A DNA stretch of 64,000 nucleotides from Bradyrhizobium diversitatis (GTDB taxonomy: Bacteria; Pseudomonadota; Alphaproteobacteria; Rhizobiales; Xanthobacteraceae). Each line of letters starts with the position of its first letter. Within the stretch, counting starts at the first letter, position 1. Below the pieces are notes generated by a model. The model worked only from the letters and a program-made list of their open reading frames with translations, did no database searches and was not told the origin of the DNA. Location of the stretch: positions 60,588 to 124,587 of the forward strand of contig NZ_JACEGD010000031.1 of the NCBI RefSeq assembly GCF_016031635.1. Reading direction: 5' to 3'. The position numbers were made by a program, and so were the translations under genes. This document shows positions 33,480 through 44,420 of the stretch, piece after piece.

Positions 33480-35387
33480 TCAGCCCATCGCCTCCAGCTC
33501 GTCGATCATCCCGGCGATGACGCTGAGCCCGCCGTCCCAGAACTTCGGGTCCTTGGCATCCAGCCCGAACGGCCGCAGCAGCTCGGAATAGTGCTTGGTG
33601 CCGCCGGCGGCGAGCATGTCGAGATAGCGCTCGGCAAAGCCTTCGGCCGCATTCTCGTAGACGGCGTAGAGCGAGTTCACGAGGCAGTCGCCGAAGGCAT
33701 AGGCGTAGACGTAGAACGGCGAATGGATGAAATGCGGGATGTACATCCAGTAGTTCTCGTAGCCCGCCTTGATCTCGATCGCGGGCCCTAAGCTCTCGCC
33801 CTGAACCGACAGCCAGATCTCGCCGAGCCGCGTCGCGGTGAGCTCGCCATTCTTGCGCTCGGTGTGGACCGCGCGCTCGAAGGAATAGAACGCGATCTGC
33901 CGCACCACGGTATTGATCATGTCCTCGACCTTGCCGGCGAGCAGCGCCTGACGCTGTTTCGCGTTCTTGGTCTGGGCCAGCAGCCGCCGGAAGGTCAGCA
34001 TCTCGCCGAACACGCTCGCGGTCTCCGCCAGCGTCAGCGGCGTCGGCGCCATCAGCGCGCCGTTCTTCGCGGCGAGCACCTGATGGACCCCATGGCCAAG
34101 CTCATGCGCGAGCGTCATCACGTCGCGCGGCTTGCCCTGGTAGTTCATCAGCACGTAGGGGTGCGCCGACGGCGTGGTCGGATGCGAGAAGGCGCCCGGC
34201 GCCTTGCCCGGCCGCACCGGCGCGTCGATCCAGCGATCGGTGAAGAAGCGCTCGGCGATATCGGCCATCTCAGGCGAGAAGCCGCGATAGGCCGTCAGCA
34301 CCATGTTCCGCGCATCGGGCCAGCCGATCACGTCGGTGGCCGCAAACGGCAGCGGCGCGTTGCGGTCCCAATAGGCCAGCCGCTTCTTGCCGAACCATTT
34401 CGCCTTCAGCGCATAATAGCGATGCGACAGCTTCGGATAGGCCGCGCGCACCGAGGCGACCAGCGCATCCACCACCTCGCGCTCGACCCGGTTGTTGAGA
34501 TGGCGGGAATCCGCGACGTCCTTGAAGCCGCGCCAGCGGTCGGAGATGTCCTTGTCCTTGGCCAGCGTGTTGGTGATCAGCGCAAAGGTGCGCTCATTGG
34601 CCTTGAAGGTCTTCGCCAGCGCTTCCGCCGCGCTCTTGCGCTTGGTGCCGTCGCGGTCCTGCAGCAGATTGAGCGTCGGCTCGATCGCGAGCTCCTTGGA
34701 TCCGACCTTGAAGCGCAGGCTGGAGATGGTCTGGTCGAACAGCCGGTTGAAGGCTGAATAGCCGGTCTGCGCCTTCTCCAGGAAGACCTGCTCGAGCTTG
34801 TCGTCGAGCTGATACGGCTTCTCCTTGCGCAAGTCTTCGATCCACGGACGGTAGTAGGCGAGCTCGGTGGCCTGCATCGCGCGGTTCAAAATATCGTCAT
34901 CGATCCGATTGAGCTCGAGTGCGAAGAACAGAAGATGCGTCGACGCCGCCGTCAGGCGCTCGGACACGTCGCCGTAAAACTTTGAAATCGCGGGGTCAAC
35001 GCTGTCGCCGGCATGGACGAGACCGGCATAGGAGCCGAGACGGCCGGCGAGATCGTCGATCGCCTCATAGCGTCGCACGGCTTCAGCGAGCCATTTTCCG
35101 CCATCTTCGTTTGCTGTCCCTGTTGCCAGCTTGCCTTTGTAGTCCGTCTCGAAGGCGACGCAGTCGGCATCCATTTTTTCGAGATCGCGCGCCACTTCGG
35201 GAGCGTCGATCCCGGAATAGAGATCGGCGAGGTTCCACTCTGGAAGCTTGCCGGTCTTGCTCGCAGGCTTTGCAAGTGAATGCTTGGCGAGCGAAGGTTT
35301 GGAGAATCTTTTCTTGGCGGGGGATTTCTTGGTGGCTGGCTTGCGGAGTGCCGATTTTGTGAGAGCGGTCTTGGAGCGCGAAGTCAT
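33480..35387 (-). CDS. pepF: Oligoendopeptidase F (M3 family)
   Basis: 635-residue zinc metallopeptidase that cleaves short peptides in the cytoplasm. The zinc site is HELGH in TLAHELGHGVHQ (about residues 424-435), and the downstream helix with EMLTFRRLL supplies the third ligand region. The M3B fold covers about residues 45-630. The first 45 residues are an unusual Lys/Ser/Ala-rich low-complexity tail (repeats such as SLAKHSLAKPASK) with no signal-peptide core; a later start near the KLPEWNLADLYSG segment is possible. Confidence 0.93.
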   Translation of the reverse strand: MTSRSKTALTKSALRKPATKKSPAKKRFSKPSLAKHSLAKPASKTGKLPEWNLADLYSGIDAPEVARDLEKMDADCVAFETDYKGKLATGTANEDGGKWLAEAVRRYEAIDDLAGRLGSYAGLVHAGDSVDPAISKFYGDVSERLTAASTHLLFFALELNRIDDDILNRAMQATELAYYRPWIEDLRKEKPYQLDDKLEQVFLEKAQTGYSAFNRLFDQTISSLRFKVGSKELAIEPTLNLLQDRDGTKRKSAAEALAKTFKANERTFALITNTLAKDKDISDRWRGFKDVADSRHLNNRVEREVVDALVASVRAAYPKLSHRYYALKAKWFGKKRLAYWDRNAPLPFAATDVIGWPDARNMVLTAYRGFSPEMADIAERFFTDRWIDAPVRPGKAPGAFSHPTTPSAHPYVLMNYQGKPRDVMTLAHELGHGVHQVLAAKNGALMAPTPLTLAETASVFGEMLTFRRLLAQTKNAKQRQALLAGKVEDMINTVVRQIAFYSFERAVHTERKNGELTATRLGEIWLSVQGESLGPAIEIKAGYENYWMYIPHFIHSPFYVYAYAFGDCLVNSLYAVYENAAEGFAERYLDMLAAGGTKHYSELLRPFGLDAKDPKFWDGGLSVIAGMIDELEAMG

Positions 35388-35514
35388 TGTGTGGAAAACC
35401 TGTGTTCAACAATCGCGACGGCGGGCGGGGGCATCAAGGCTTAAGCATGTGTTAATCGGCTTCGGCCAGAGTGCCCCGATTCGAGACAGATAGTAGTAGC
35501 GTGCGGGGAACACC

Positions 35515-37011
<1,497 letters not shown>

Positions 37012-37361
37012 GCCGGGTGCAAACGGAGATTCGCGCGACGGTGCGTGACAGCGGTAAGCCGTTCGCATGACGACAGAATTCGACTGCGATTTGAACCGTG
37101 ACCCGGAAGTGACAGACAGAGGGAAAACCGCGTGGCAGAAGCGCACAATCCGTTGCCAAGAGGCTCCCTTGAAGTCAGTTTGTCGTGAGTCGTCCCGGGT
37201 AGCGCTGGCCGCAGAATCGGGGCCTGTATATCGTCTGCGTAGGAATCGTTGCGTGCAGGCGTGCAACTTTCGAGAGGCCGGCGCAGTTTAGCCGAAGCTC
37301 ATCAATAGGCGATAACGAAGCTGTTCCACGAGTGGACAGCTCACCCGAGGGGTGCGACACA
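37012..37361. other. Intergenic region upstream of the L,D-transpeptidase gene
   Basis: 350 bases without a convincing gene. It contains an inverted repeat GTTGC-N10-GCAAC near 37248-37267 and a GAGGGG ribosome site at about 37347. It should carry the promoter of the downstream gene; I see no sigma-54 GG-N10-GC element that would link it to the preceding regulator. Confidence 0.5.
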
Positions 37362-39557
37362 ATGCGTGACTGTTTGAACCACCGTGCGGGCTTTGACCGT
37401 GTCTTGATGACGGTCGCAGCGACCTTCCTCGCGGTGTCCGCCAACTCGGCGCTGGCGCAGGACCAGGCGCGCAGCAGCGCCGCCGAACTCGCGATCGAAG
37501 CTGCGATCCCGCGCCCCGAGCCGGCAAACGTCCCGCCCCCCACAGCAGCCGACATCAAGCTCGACACCACCGCCACGGTGCAGGATCCCACCAAGGAAAT
37601 CGCGAAGGAGCCCGTCAAGGCGGACGCCGCGCCTGCGCCGGACAAGGTCGAGACCAGGCCGTCCGACGTCGCCACCACGCCGGCGCCCGAAGCGCCGAAG
37701 AGTGAGACTGCGAAAACCGAGCCTGCAAACACCGAGCCTGCAAAGGCTGACACCGCGACCGCCACGCCGGCGGCTCCCGCGGCACCTGCTGCAGCGGCTC
37801 CCGCCGCCGAGCCGGTGAAGGCCGCGAGCAACGTGCCCGCAGCCGACCAGCCGGTCGCGGACAAGCTCAAGGACATCATTGGCGCCAAGACCTCGCGCTA
37901 TTTCGACCGCAAGAACGAGCGCGCGGCGATCGAGAAGTTCTACGGCGCACGCGATTTCGCGCCGGTCTGGACCCAAGGCGGCAACCCGACCGCTGCGGCG
38001 AAGGGCGTGATCGCGCGGCTGAAGGACGCGGCCTCCGACGGCCTCAATCCCGCGGACTATCCGTTGCCGGATTTCGCCGCCGCCACGACGCCCGATGCAC
38101 TGGCGGATGCCGAGCTCAAGCTCACCGCCAGCATGTTCGACTACGCGCGCCATGCCCAGAGCGGCCGCATGCATTGGTCGCAGGTCAGCGGCGACATTCT
38201 CTATCCCGAGCATCCGGTCGACCCCAACGAGGTGCTCGCCAAGGTCACGACCGTGGCGGATGCTTCCGCAGCGCTCGACAGCTACAACCCGCCGCACAAG
38301 CTCTACAAGGAGCTGAAGGCCAAGCTCGCCGAGTTGCGCGGCCAGGGCAACGGCCCGGTGATCGAGATCGCCGACGGCCCGGCGCTGAAATACACCCCGG
38401 ACAGCAAGAAGCGCGCTGAAATCGTCGTCGAAGATCCGCGCGTGCCGCAGCTCCGCGCCAAGCTCGGCCTTGCCGAGAACGCCGGCGACACCCGCTACGA
38501 CGCGGCGGTCGCCGAGGCCGTGCGCAAATTCCAGAGCGGCGCCGAGATGAAGGCGACGGGTATTCTCGACGACAAGACCGTCAAGGCGCTCAACACTCCC
38601 AAGCGCGACAAGCAGATCGACGTCGTGCTGGTCAACATGGAGCGCTGGCGCTGGCTGCCGCGCGACCTCGGCGCGCCTTCGCTGGGTGATGCCTATGTCA
38701 TCCTCAACATTCCCGACTTCACGCTGAAGGTGATGCAGCGCGGCCAGCAGGTCTGGACCACCCGCGTCGTGACCGGCAAGCCCGGCCAGCACGCCACCCC
38801 GCTGCTGACCGAGACGATGAAGTACATCACGGTCAATCCGACCTGGAACGTGCCGCCGTCGATCGTCTACAACGAATACCTGCCGGCGCTGCAGCAGGAC
38901 CCGACGGTGCTTCAGCGCATGGGCCTCAGGCTCGAGCAGAACCGCGATGGCTCGGTGCACATCTCGCAGCCGCCCGGCGAAGCCAACGCGCTCGGCCGCA
39001 TTCGCTTCAACTTCCCGAACAAGTTCCTGGTCTATCAGCACGACACGCCGGACAAGCAATTGTTCGCCAGGGACGAGCGCGCCTTCAGCCATGGCTGCAT
39101 GCGCGTACAGAATCCGGATCAATACGCCTCCGTGCTGCTCAACATCACCATGCCGAGCGAGAAGTACACGCCGGAGCGCGTGCGCAGCATGTACGGCAAG
39201 AGCGAGATCGATCTGAAATTCCCGACCCCGATCCCGGTCAACATCACCTATCAGACTGCGTTCGTGGATGACGCCGGCAAGCTGCAATTCCGCAAGGACA
39301 TCTACGGTCGCGATGCGGCCATGATCAACATCCTGAAGAACAACCGCGGCAAGGACCTCGAGGCTGTCGTCGCCCATTCCCAGCCGAGCTATTCGCGCCC
39401 GGCGACGACGCTGCCCTCCGGCGTGGCGGTGGCCAACAATGGCGGTGGCTTCGGCTCGTCCGGCCCGAACTTCTTCGAGCGGCTGTTCGGAGCGCCGACC
39501 CCGGCCCAGCCGCCGGCGCCGATCGGCCGTCGTCCGCAGCGGGTGTTTACCCGCTGA
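37362..39557 (+). CDS. L,D-transpeptidase, YcbB/LdtD-like
   Basis: 731-residue periplasmic enzyme that makes 3-3 cross-links in peptidoglycan. A signal peptide ends at ANSALAQ (about residue 33), followed by a 120-residue Ala/Pro/Glu/Thr-rich linker. A YcbB N-terminal domain comes next (about 165-330), then a peptidoglycan-binding repeat (AVAEAVRKFQSGAEMKATG) and the YkuD catalytic domain. The active site is SHGCMR with His577 and Cys579. It starts at the ATG at 37362 with GAGGGG upstream. The next gene on this strand is a DUF882 (MepK-like) endopeptidase, the same neighbour pair as ldtD-mepK in E. coli. Confidence 0.92.
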   Translation: MRDCLNHRAGFDRVLMTVAATFLAVSANSALAQDQARSSAAELAIEAAIPRPEPANVPPPTAADIKLDTTATVQDPTKEIAKEPVKADAAPAPDKVETRPSDVATTPAPEAPKSETAKTEPANTEPAKADTATATPAAPAAPAAAAPAAEPVKAASNVPAADQPVADKLKDIIGAKTSRYFDRKNERAAIEKFYGARDFAPVWTQGGNPTAAAKGVIARLKDAASDGLNPADYPLPDFAAATTPDALADAELKLTASMFDYARHAQSGRMHWSQVSGDILYPEHPVDPNEVLAKVTTVADASAALDSYNPPHKLYKELKAKLAELRGQGNGPVIEIADGPALKYTPDSKKRAEIVVEDPRVPQLRAKLGLAENAGDTRYDAAVAEAVRKFQSGAEMKATGILDDKTVKALNTPKRDKQIDVVLVNMERWRWLPRDLGAPSLGDAYVILNIPDFTLKVMQRGQQVWTTRVVTGKPGQHATPLLTETMKYITVNPTWNVPPSIVYNEYLPALQQDPTVLQRMGLRLEQNRDGSVHISQPPGEANALGRIRFNFPNKFLVYQHDTPDKQLFARDERAFSHGCMRVQNPDQYASVLLNITMPSEKYTPERVRSMYGKSEIDLKFPTPIPVNITYQTAFVDDAGKLQFRKDIYGRDAAMINILKNNRGKDLEAVVAHSQPSYSRPATTLPSGVAVANNGGGFGSSGPNFFERLFGAPTPAQPPAPIGRRPQRVFTR

Positions 39558-39601
39558 GGCCGGCTCAGCGCCATTCTCACAAGAATTCTGCAATGAAATC
39601 A

Positions 39602-39628
39602 GCGGCCCCGTCCTTTGGATGGGGCCGC
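39602..39628 (+). terminator. Hairpin downstream of the L,D-transpeptidase gene
   Basis: A 12-base stem (GCGGCCCCGTCC pairing with GGATGGGGCCGC, one G-T pair) and a TTT loop, 44 bases after the stop codon. The tail is not strongly U-rich, so termination efficiency is uncertain. Confidence 0.5.
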
Positions 39629-39830
39629 CTATCGTTAACCATGCGCCAACCCGCGCCGGGGCGGCGGGCGTTTTTTTGCCACAGTCAACCGCTTAGGATC
39701 GTACTCTGACTTGGTTTGGGGGCGGGAAGGTCAACCTCGAATTAACCTTCTTGCTTTAAGAAAGCGTTCATCCTCTTCGCGCTGCTAACGGGGTTGGCGG
39801 GAGAGTCCATTTTGAACGCTCGTCGACTGG

Positions 39831-41456
39831 GTGGGCTCATACGTGCTGACTGGTTTCGCACGCAAATTCGTTGCGCTGTCGTTGTCCCATGCGGGGGTGA
39901 AGGCCGGATCCCGGATCGGCCTCGCCTCCGTGTTGCTGCTTGCCGCCGCAGGCTCGGTCCACGACGCCGCGGCGCTGAACGAGACCAAGACGCTCTCCTT
40001 CCACCACACCCATTCCGGCGAAGACCTCACCGTCACCTTCAAGCGCGACGGCCGCTATGACGAGGCCGCGCTGAAGCAGCTCAACCATTTCCTGCGCGAC
40101 TGGCGCACCCAGGACGAGACGGTCATGGACCGTCGCCTCTTCGACATCCTCTGGGAAGTCTATCGCGACGTCGACGGCAAGCAGCCGATCCAGATCATCT
40201 CCTCCTACCGCTCCCCCGCCACCAACGCCATGCTCCGCCGCCGCTCCTCCGGCGTGGCGCGCTCCAGCCAGCACATGCTCGGACATGCGATGGACTTCTA
40301 CATCCCCGGCGTGCCGCTGGAGCAGATCCGTTTCGCCGGCCTGCGTCTCCAGCGCGGCGGCGTCGGCTTCTATCCAACGTCAGGCTCGCCCTTCGTGCAT
40401 CTGGACACCGGCAGCGTTCGGCACTGGCCGCGCATGACGCATGACCAGCTCGCCCGCGTCTTCCCGGACGGCAAGACGGTGCATCTGCCGACCGACGGCG
40501 TTCCGCTGAAGAACTATGAGCTGGCCAGGGCCGAGATCGAGCGGCGCAGCAGCGGCGACGACGCCGGCAGCAAGCCGAATTTCTTCGCCGCCTTGTTCAG
40601 GAGCAAGCCGGCTCCCGCCGCGAGCAGCGACGAGGATGACGAGGGCGCGCCCGCAACGGCCGCGAAGCCGTCCGCGCCGACCGTGGTCGCAGCCGCCGCC
40701 AAGCCCGCCGAGCCGGTGCCGACGCCCCGCGCCAAGCCGCAGATCGCCGCAACCCTCCAGCTCGCTTCGGCCGATGCCCAGATCGTTGCGCCGCCGAAGC
40801 CCGCGCCCGTGGCTGACAAGCCGGCGACCGGCAAGTCTGTCGAGGGCAAGCTGGAGACACCGGCCGACATCATCAACGCCCGCGGCTTCTGGGATGATGT
40901 CCCGGCCGCGCCGCAGCAGGCGACGCCGGCTCAGGTCGCAGCGTTGAAGGCGCGTCAGGCGCTGGCCGCCGCCACCGATCCGCAACCAACCGCGAGCGTG
41001 ACCAGCGCGGCCTTCCAGGCCCTGGCTTACGCACCGGCGGCCTCCCCGGTCGACCGCGCCAACGTCGTCGCAGCGTCAGCGCCGATCCCGCGCACCGCCC
41101 GCCCGTCTGCGGCCTCCCGCAGCGTGGCCCAGGCGACGGAGATCAACATGGTGGTCGGCAAGAGCATCGACGGCAGGGTCGCAACCGCTACCCGCCTCTC
41201 TGCGGCCAAGGGCGAAAACATCTGGCTCAAGATCGTGATGCTGTCGCCGAGCGCCAGCCGCGCGATGTCGGTGACGCTGATGGGCGAGCTCGACACGGTC
41301 GCGCTGCGTGCTTATTTCGTCAAGCCACGCGCGGTCGTCGCGATGGGTTTTGTCGACGATCCGATGCAGGGCCTGTCCTGCGACAGCTTCTCGGGCAGCG
41401 CGACCGCGAAGCTCGAGACGACGTCGTTCGTCATGCGCACCGCGGCGCTGCGCTGA
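39831..41456 (+). CDS. DUF882 peptidase (YcbK/MepK-like, M15 family)
   Basis: 541 residues. After an N-terminal export signal (IGLASVLLLAAAGSVHDAAA), a zinc peptidase domain of about 150 residues carries SSYRSPATNAMLRR, GHAMDFYIPGV and FVHLDTGSVRHW, which include the metal-binding His and Asp residues of the M15/DUF882 fold. E. coli MepK, of this family, cuts 3-3 cross-links. The long C-terminal part (about 235-425) is Ala/Pro/Lys-rich and disordered, ending in an extra folded segment of about 100 residues that I do not recognise. Start is GTG 39831. It follows the transpeptidase gene, so bond maker and bond cutter are neighbours. Confidence 0.87.
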   Translation: MGSYVLTGFARKFVALSLSHAGVKAGSRIGLASVLLLAAAGSVHDAAALNETKTLSFHHTHSGEDLTVTFKRDGRYDEAALKQLNHFLRDWRTQDETVMDRRLFDILWEVYRDVDGKQPIQIISSYRSPATNAMLRRRSSGVARSSQHMLGHAMDFYIPGVPLEQIRFAGLRLQRGGVGFYPTSGSPFVHLDTGSVRHWPRMTHDQLARVFPDGKTVHLPTDGVPLKNYELARAEIERRSSGDDAGSKPNFFAALFRSKPAPAASSDEDDEGAPATAAKPSAPTVVAAAAKPAEPVPTPRAKPQIAATLQLASADAQIVAPPKPAPVADKPATGKSVEGKLETPADIINARGFWDDVPAAPQQATPAQVAALKARQALAAATDPQPTASVTSAAFQALAYAPAASPVDRANVVAASAPIPRTARPSAASRSVAQATEINMVVGKSIDGRVATATRLSAAKGENIWLKIVMLSPSASRAMSVTLMGELDTVALRAYFVKPRAVVAMGFVDDPMQGLSCDSFSGSATAKLETTSFVMRTAALR

Positions 41457-41494
41457 GGCCGGTAGCCCCTCTCTCTATCCACGAACTCGGCCTC

Positions 41495-41576
41495 GTAGCC
41501 CGGATGAGCGCAGCGACATCCGGGAAAGCGGCGCGCGCTGAAACAGCCCGGATATCGCTTGGCTCATCCGGGCTAC
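41495..41576. repeat. GTAGCCCGGATGAGC-type palindromic repeat
   Basis: An 82-base element with inverted ends GTAGCCCGGATGAGC and GCTCATCCGGGCTAC; the second copy of the pair (CCGGATATCGCTTGG) mirrors CAGCGACATCCGG. It lies between two convergent genes and would form a stable hairpin in either transcript. This type is widespread in rhizobial intergenic DNA. Confidence 0.82.
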
Positions 41577-41593
41577 AGGTTCACAGCATCTAT

Positions 41594-42070
41594 TTATTTC
41601 GCTTTCCCGCCCCGCCGGTCCAGATGATAGGTCAGCGCCAGCGACAAGCAGACGGCGAGCTCCCGCTTCGGCAATTTGCCCGCCACCGGCAACAGCAACG
41701 CCCTGGTCTGCCGATACTCGAACTTATCTGGAAAGCGCTCGCGAAAGGTGTCGATCAGCGTCGTCTTGCAGTTGAACAGAATGGCGGCGTGATCGGAAGC
41801 CTTCAGGCGGCCCAGCCTGATCGTTGAGCCGCTGCCCGTCTCTTCGGTCAGGTAGGCCGGTTCACCCCATTTCAGGGTTTCGCTGAGCCGCCCGACCTCC
41901 TCATGCGCCGCGGCGGTCGCAAAGATCAGCTTGCGTACCTGAAGAAGCCGCTTACGCATCGGCGTCGGAAAGGCGTCGAAGGCCCGGCTCACCTCGCGCG
42001 GCAATATCGGCTCGGTCACCGTCTCACTCTCGATGGATCGGCAGTCGGTCGCCGCCGTGCGCCGGATCAA
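41594..42070 (-). CDS. DUF1801 domain protein
   Basis: 158-residue soluble protein with the DUF1801 (YdhG-like) fold: VRKLIFATAAAH, LKWGEPAYL and AILFNCKTTLIDTF are its recognisable blocks. The function is unknown; some relatives bind small ligands or iron. Its ATG at 42070 overlaps the stop of the cyclase gene by four bases, so it is probably translated from the same message. A GTG at 42019 (VTEPILPREV) would remove a poorly conserved 17-residue head. Confidence 0.85.
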   Translation of the reverse strand: MIRRTAATDCRSIESETVTEPILPREVSRAFDAFPTPMRKRLLQVRKLIFATAAAHEEVGRLSETLKWGEPAYLTEETGSGSTIRLGRLKASDHAAILFNCKTTLIDTFRERFPDKFEYRQTRALLLPVAGKLPKRELAVCLSLALTYHLDRRGGKAK

Positions 42071-43833
42071 GCCGGCAGGCCTGCCCGGAGAAGGCCCGCC
42101 TCATAGCGCTGACGATCGACCTCCTGCTTATAATGCTGGGTAGCGAGATGACTGGCCACCGAAAATGCCGGCTCACGCTTGAGAACTTCGGCCGCGTGCG
42201 CGCCAGCCGCCACTGCATTGCCCATCTGCGCGAAGATCCCGGCAAGGAAGGCGTGATGGGTGTGATCGGGGCGTGAGATCCTCGAGAAGGCTTCGGCGGC
42301 TTCGGCGTATTTCTCGGCACAGTAATAGGCGCGCCCGAGATGGCTCCAGAACCGCTCCGGGTGATACGGATTGAGCCGCATCGCCTTCTTGATCCAGTCG
42401 ATGCCCTCCTCCGGCCGCCCCAACCAGGTCAGCAGTTCGCCCTGCTGCACCACCACGAGGTCATAGTTCGGGTTGAGCGCGAGCGCGCGTTCCTGATGAT
42501 AGGCGGCCTTGCCATGGTCGTCGCGGTTCAGATTGAGTGCCGCGAGGATGCGGTGGACGTCGCTGTCATTGTCGTCGAGGCCCAGCGCGGTTTCCAGCTC
42601 TGCAGCCACCTGCTCGAAGGTGGCGTCGCGATCCGCGCACCAGTTATAGACCCAGGTCTGGCCGAGGACGCACGCCTTCCACGCGTGCGCGTGAGCATAG
42701 TTCGCGTCGAGTTCGAGCGCCCGACCAAGCAGAAGTTGCGCCCGCGCATTGTCTTCGCGATTGGAGCGATGGTGCAGGATCTTCGCAGCCAGCACGCATT
42801 CATAGGCTGCCATGTTGTCCGTCGGTTTGCGGTTCGCCCGATCGTGCGTCGCGGCCTCGACACGGCCGGGCAACGTGGCGGCGATCGCCCGGGTCATCTC
42901 GTCCTGGATCGCGAAGATGTCCTTGAGCTCGCCGTCATAGCGCTCGGCCCAGATATGCCGATCCGTCTCGGCATCGATCAGCTGCACGGTGACGCGGACG
43001 CGATCTCCGGCCTTTCGCACGCTTCCCTCGATGACGTAGTCGACACCGAATTCGCGGCCGACATCCTGTACCTTGACCGACTTTCCCTTGTACACGAACG
43101 TCGAGTTGCGCGAGATCACCAGCAGGTCGTGGAAGCGTGAAAGCTCCGTGATGATGTCCTCGGTCAAACCGTCCGCAAAGAACTCCTGCTCCGGATCGCC
43201 GCTCATGTTGGCGAAGGGCAGCACGGCGATGGACGGCTTCTTCGACTTGCCAGTCGCCTTTGCAGCGGCCGTCGTGCCGGCTGTCGCGCTTGCCAGCCCA
43301 TCCTCCAGTCGAATCCGGTAAACGCGGATGGAACGCGCGATGTTCTTGACGTTCTGCTCGCCGATGTCCTCGAATGCGACGCCATCGAGACGCTGGCCCA
43401 GCTGGTCGCGCACCGCGCTGGAGATGCAGATGCCTCCGGGTTCGGCCAGCGCCTCCAACCGTGCCGCGACGTTGACACCGTCGCCGAAAATGTCGTTCTG
43501 GTCGACGATCACGTCGCCCAGATTGATACCGATGCGGAATTGGATCCATCGCGGCGGCGGGACATCGGCGTTGCGGCGCCCCATCCGGCTCTGAATTTCA
43601 GCAGCGCACAACACTGCATCGACGACGCTGTGGAATTCGACCAGCAGGCCGTCGCCCGTGGTCTTGATGATGCGGCCGTGATTTTTGGCAATCGCCGGAT
43701 CGATGAGCTCGATCCGGTGGGTCTTGAGACGCGCGAGCGTGCCACCCTCGTCGACCTCCATGAGCCGACTAAAGCCGACCATGTCAGCCGCGAGGACCGC
43801 GGCGAGCCTGCGCTCTGGTCCAGGCACATCCAT
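42067..43833 (-). CDS. Class III adenylate/guanylate cyclase with TolB-like domain and TPR repeats
   Basis: 588 residues. The N-terminal cyclase domain (about 8-170) has the metal aspartates in LAADMVGFSRLM and FGDGVNVAARLE. A central TolB-like domain (KPSIAVLPFANMSGDPEQEFFADGL, read in parts, to about 330) and C-terminal TPR repeats (about 370-570) follow. This is the CyaB-like layout common and multi-copy in rhizobia. It has no membrane span. The partner bound by the TPR part and whether it makes cAMP or cGMP are unknown. The DUF1801 gene is coupled to its 3' end. Confidence 0.92.
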   Translation of the reverse strand: MDVPGPERRLAAVLAADMVGFSRLMEVDEGGTLARLKTHRIELIDPAIAKNHGRIIKTTGDGLLVEFHSVVDAVLCAAEIQSRMGRRNADVPPPRWIQFRIGINLGDVIVDQNDIFGDGVNVAARLEALAEPGGICISSAVRDQLGQRLDGVAFEDIGEQNVKNIARSIRVYRIRLEDGLASATAGTTAAAKATGKSKKPSIAVLPFANMSGDPEQEFFADGLTEDIITELSRFHDLLVISRNSTFVYKGKSVKVQDVGREFGVDYVIEGSVRKAGDRVRVTVQLIDAETDRHIWAERYDGELKDIFAIQDEMTRAIAATLPGRVEAATHDRANRKPTDNMAAYECVLAAKILHHRSNREDNARAQLLLGRALELDANYAHAHAWKACVLGQTWVYNWCADRDATFEQVAAELETALGLDDNDSDVHRILAALNLNRDDHGKAAYHQERALALNPNYDLVVVQQGELLTWLGRPEEGIDWIKKAMRLNPYHPERFWSHLGRAYYCAEKYAEAAEAFSRISRPDHTHHAFLAGIFAQMGNAVAAGAHAAEVLKREPAFSVASHLATQHYKQEVDRQRYEAGLLRAGLPA

Positions 43834-43950
43834 TGCTCGGTCCCTTCGCCGAGCATTCTAGCAGACCAGCGGATTTTACCCAAGCGCAGGCCGTCCGCAA
43901 ATTGCGGCCCGGCGAGGTACTCTTATGGATGAGGCGCGGTCCTGTCGCCT

Positions 43951-44223
43951 TCAGATCATCCCCAGCGCCTGCATGTAGGTCTCGAGAATGGTCTCGGCCT
44001 CGGCGCGCTCGTTGGGGTCCTGCTTGCGCAGGCGTACGATGGTGCGCAGCGCCTTGACGTCGTAGCCGTTGCCCTTGCTCTCGGCATAGACGTCGCGGAT
44101 GTCGTCGGAGATCGCCTTCTTCTCTTCCTCCAGCCGCTCAATGCGCTCGATGATGGACTTGAGCTGGTCCTTGGCAAATTTCGTCGCGGGCTCGTCGTCG
44201 CGGACGGCGGCGGAGGTGGCCAT
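43951..44223 (-). CDS. gapR: GapR nucleoid-associated protein (DUF2312)
   Basis: 90-residue protein made of a long coiled-coil helix (FAKDQLKSIIERIERLEEEK) and two shorter ones, matching GapR. In Caulobacter GapR is an essential protein that encircles over-twisted AT-rich DNA ahead of the replication fork and stimulates topoisomerases. The ATG at 44223 (MATSAAVRDDEPATKF) gives the usual length; an open stretch to 44316 is not family sequence. It is upstream of the cyclase gene on the same strand, 117 bases apart. Confidence 0.95.
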   Translation of the reverse strand: MATSAAVRDDEPATKFAKDQLKSIIERIERLEEEKKAISDDIRDVYAESKGNGYDVKALRTIVRLRKQDPNERAEAETILETYMQALGMI

Positions 44224-44420
44224 CTTGTACTCCCAATGGAACTGGCAAAACGAGGTGACGCCGGCATCCCTCACCGCGCGTGCTGGGTAGACCCTTAGGG
44301 TTGGGGCCAGCTGCATTCAAGCAAGCATCGCGCTCGTCCACAGCGCGCCCACACCTTCGTGCGCCGAGGCGAAGAAAGCTGTTGTCTGGGTGCGACTCGG
44401 GCGCTGGAGGTGGGCGCCGT

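Noticed and set aside
37341..39593. 750-codon open frame on the minus strand opposite the L,D-transpeptidase
   Set aside because: Shadow of the transpeptidase gene. No domain, no ribosome site, and composition is typical of antisense GC-rich frames.
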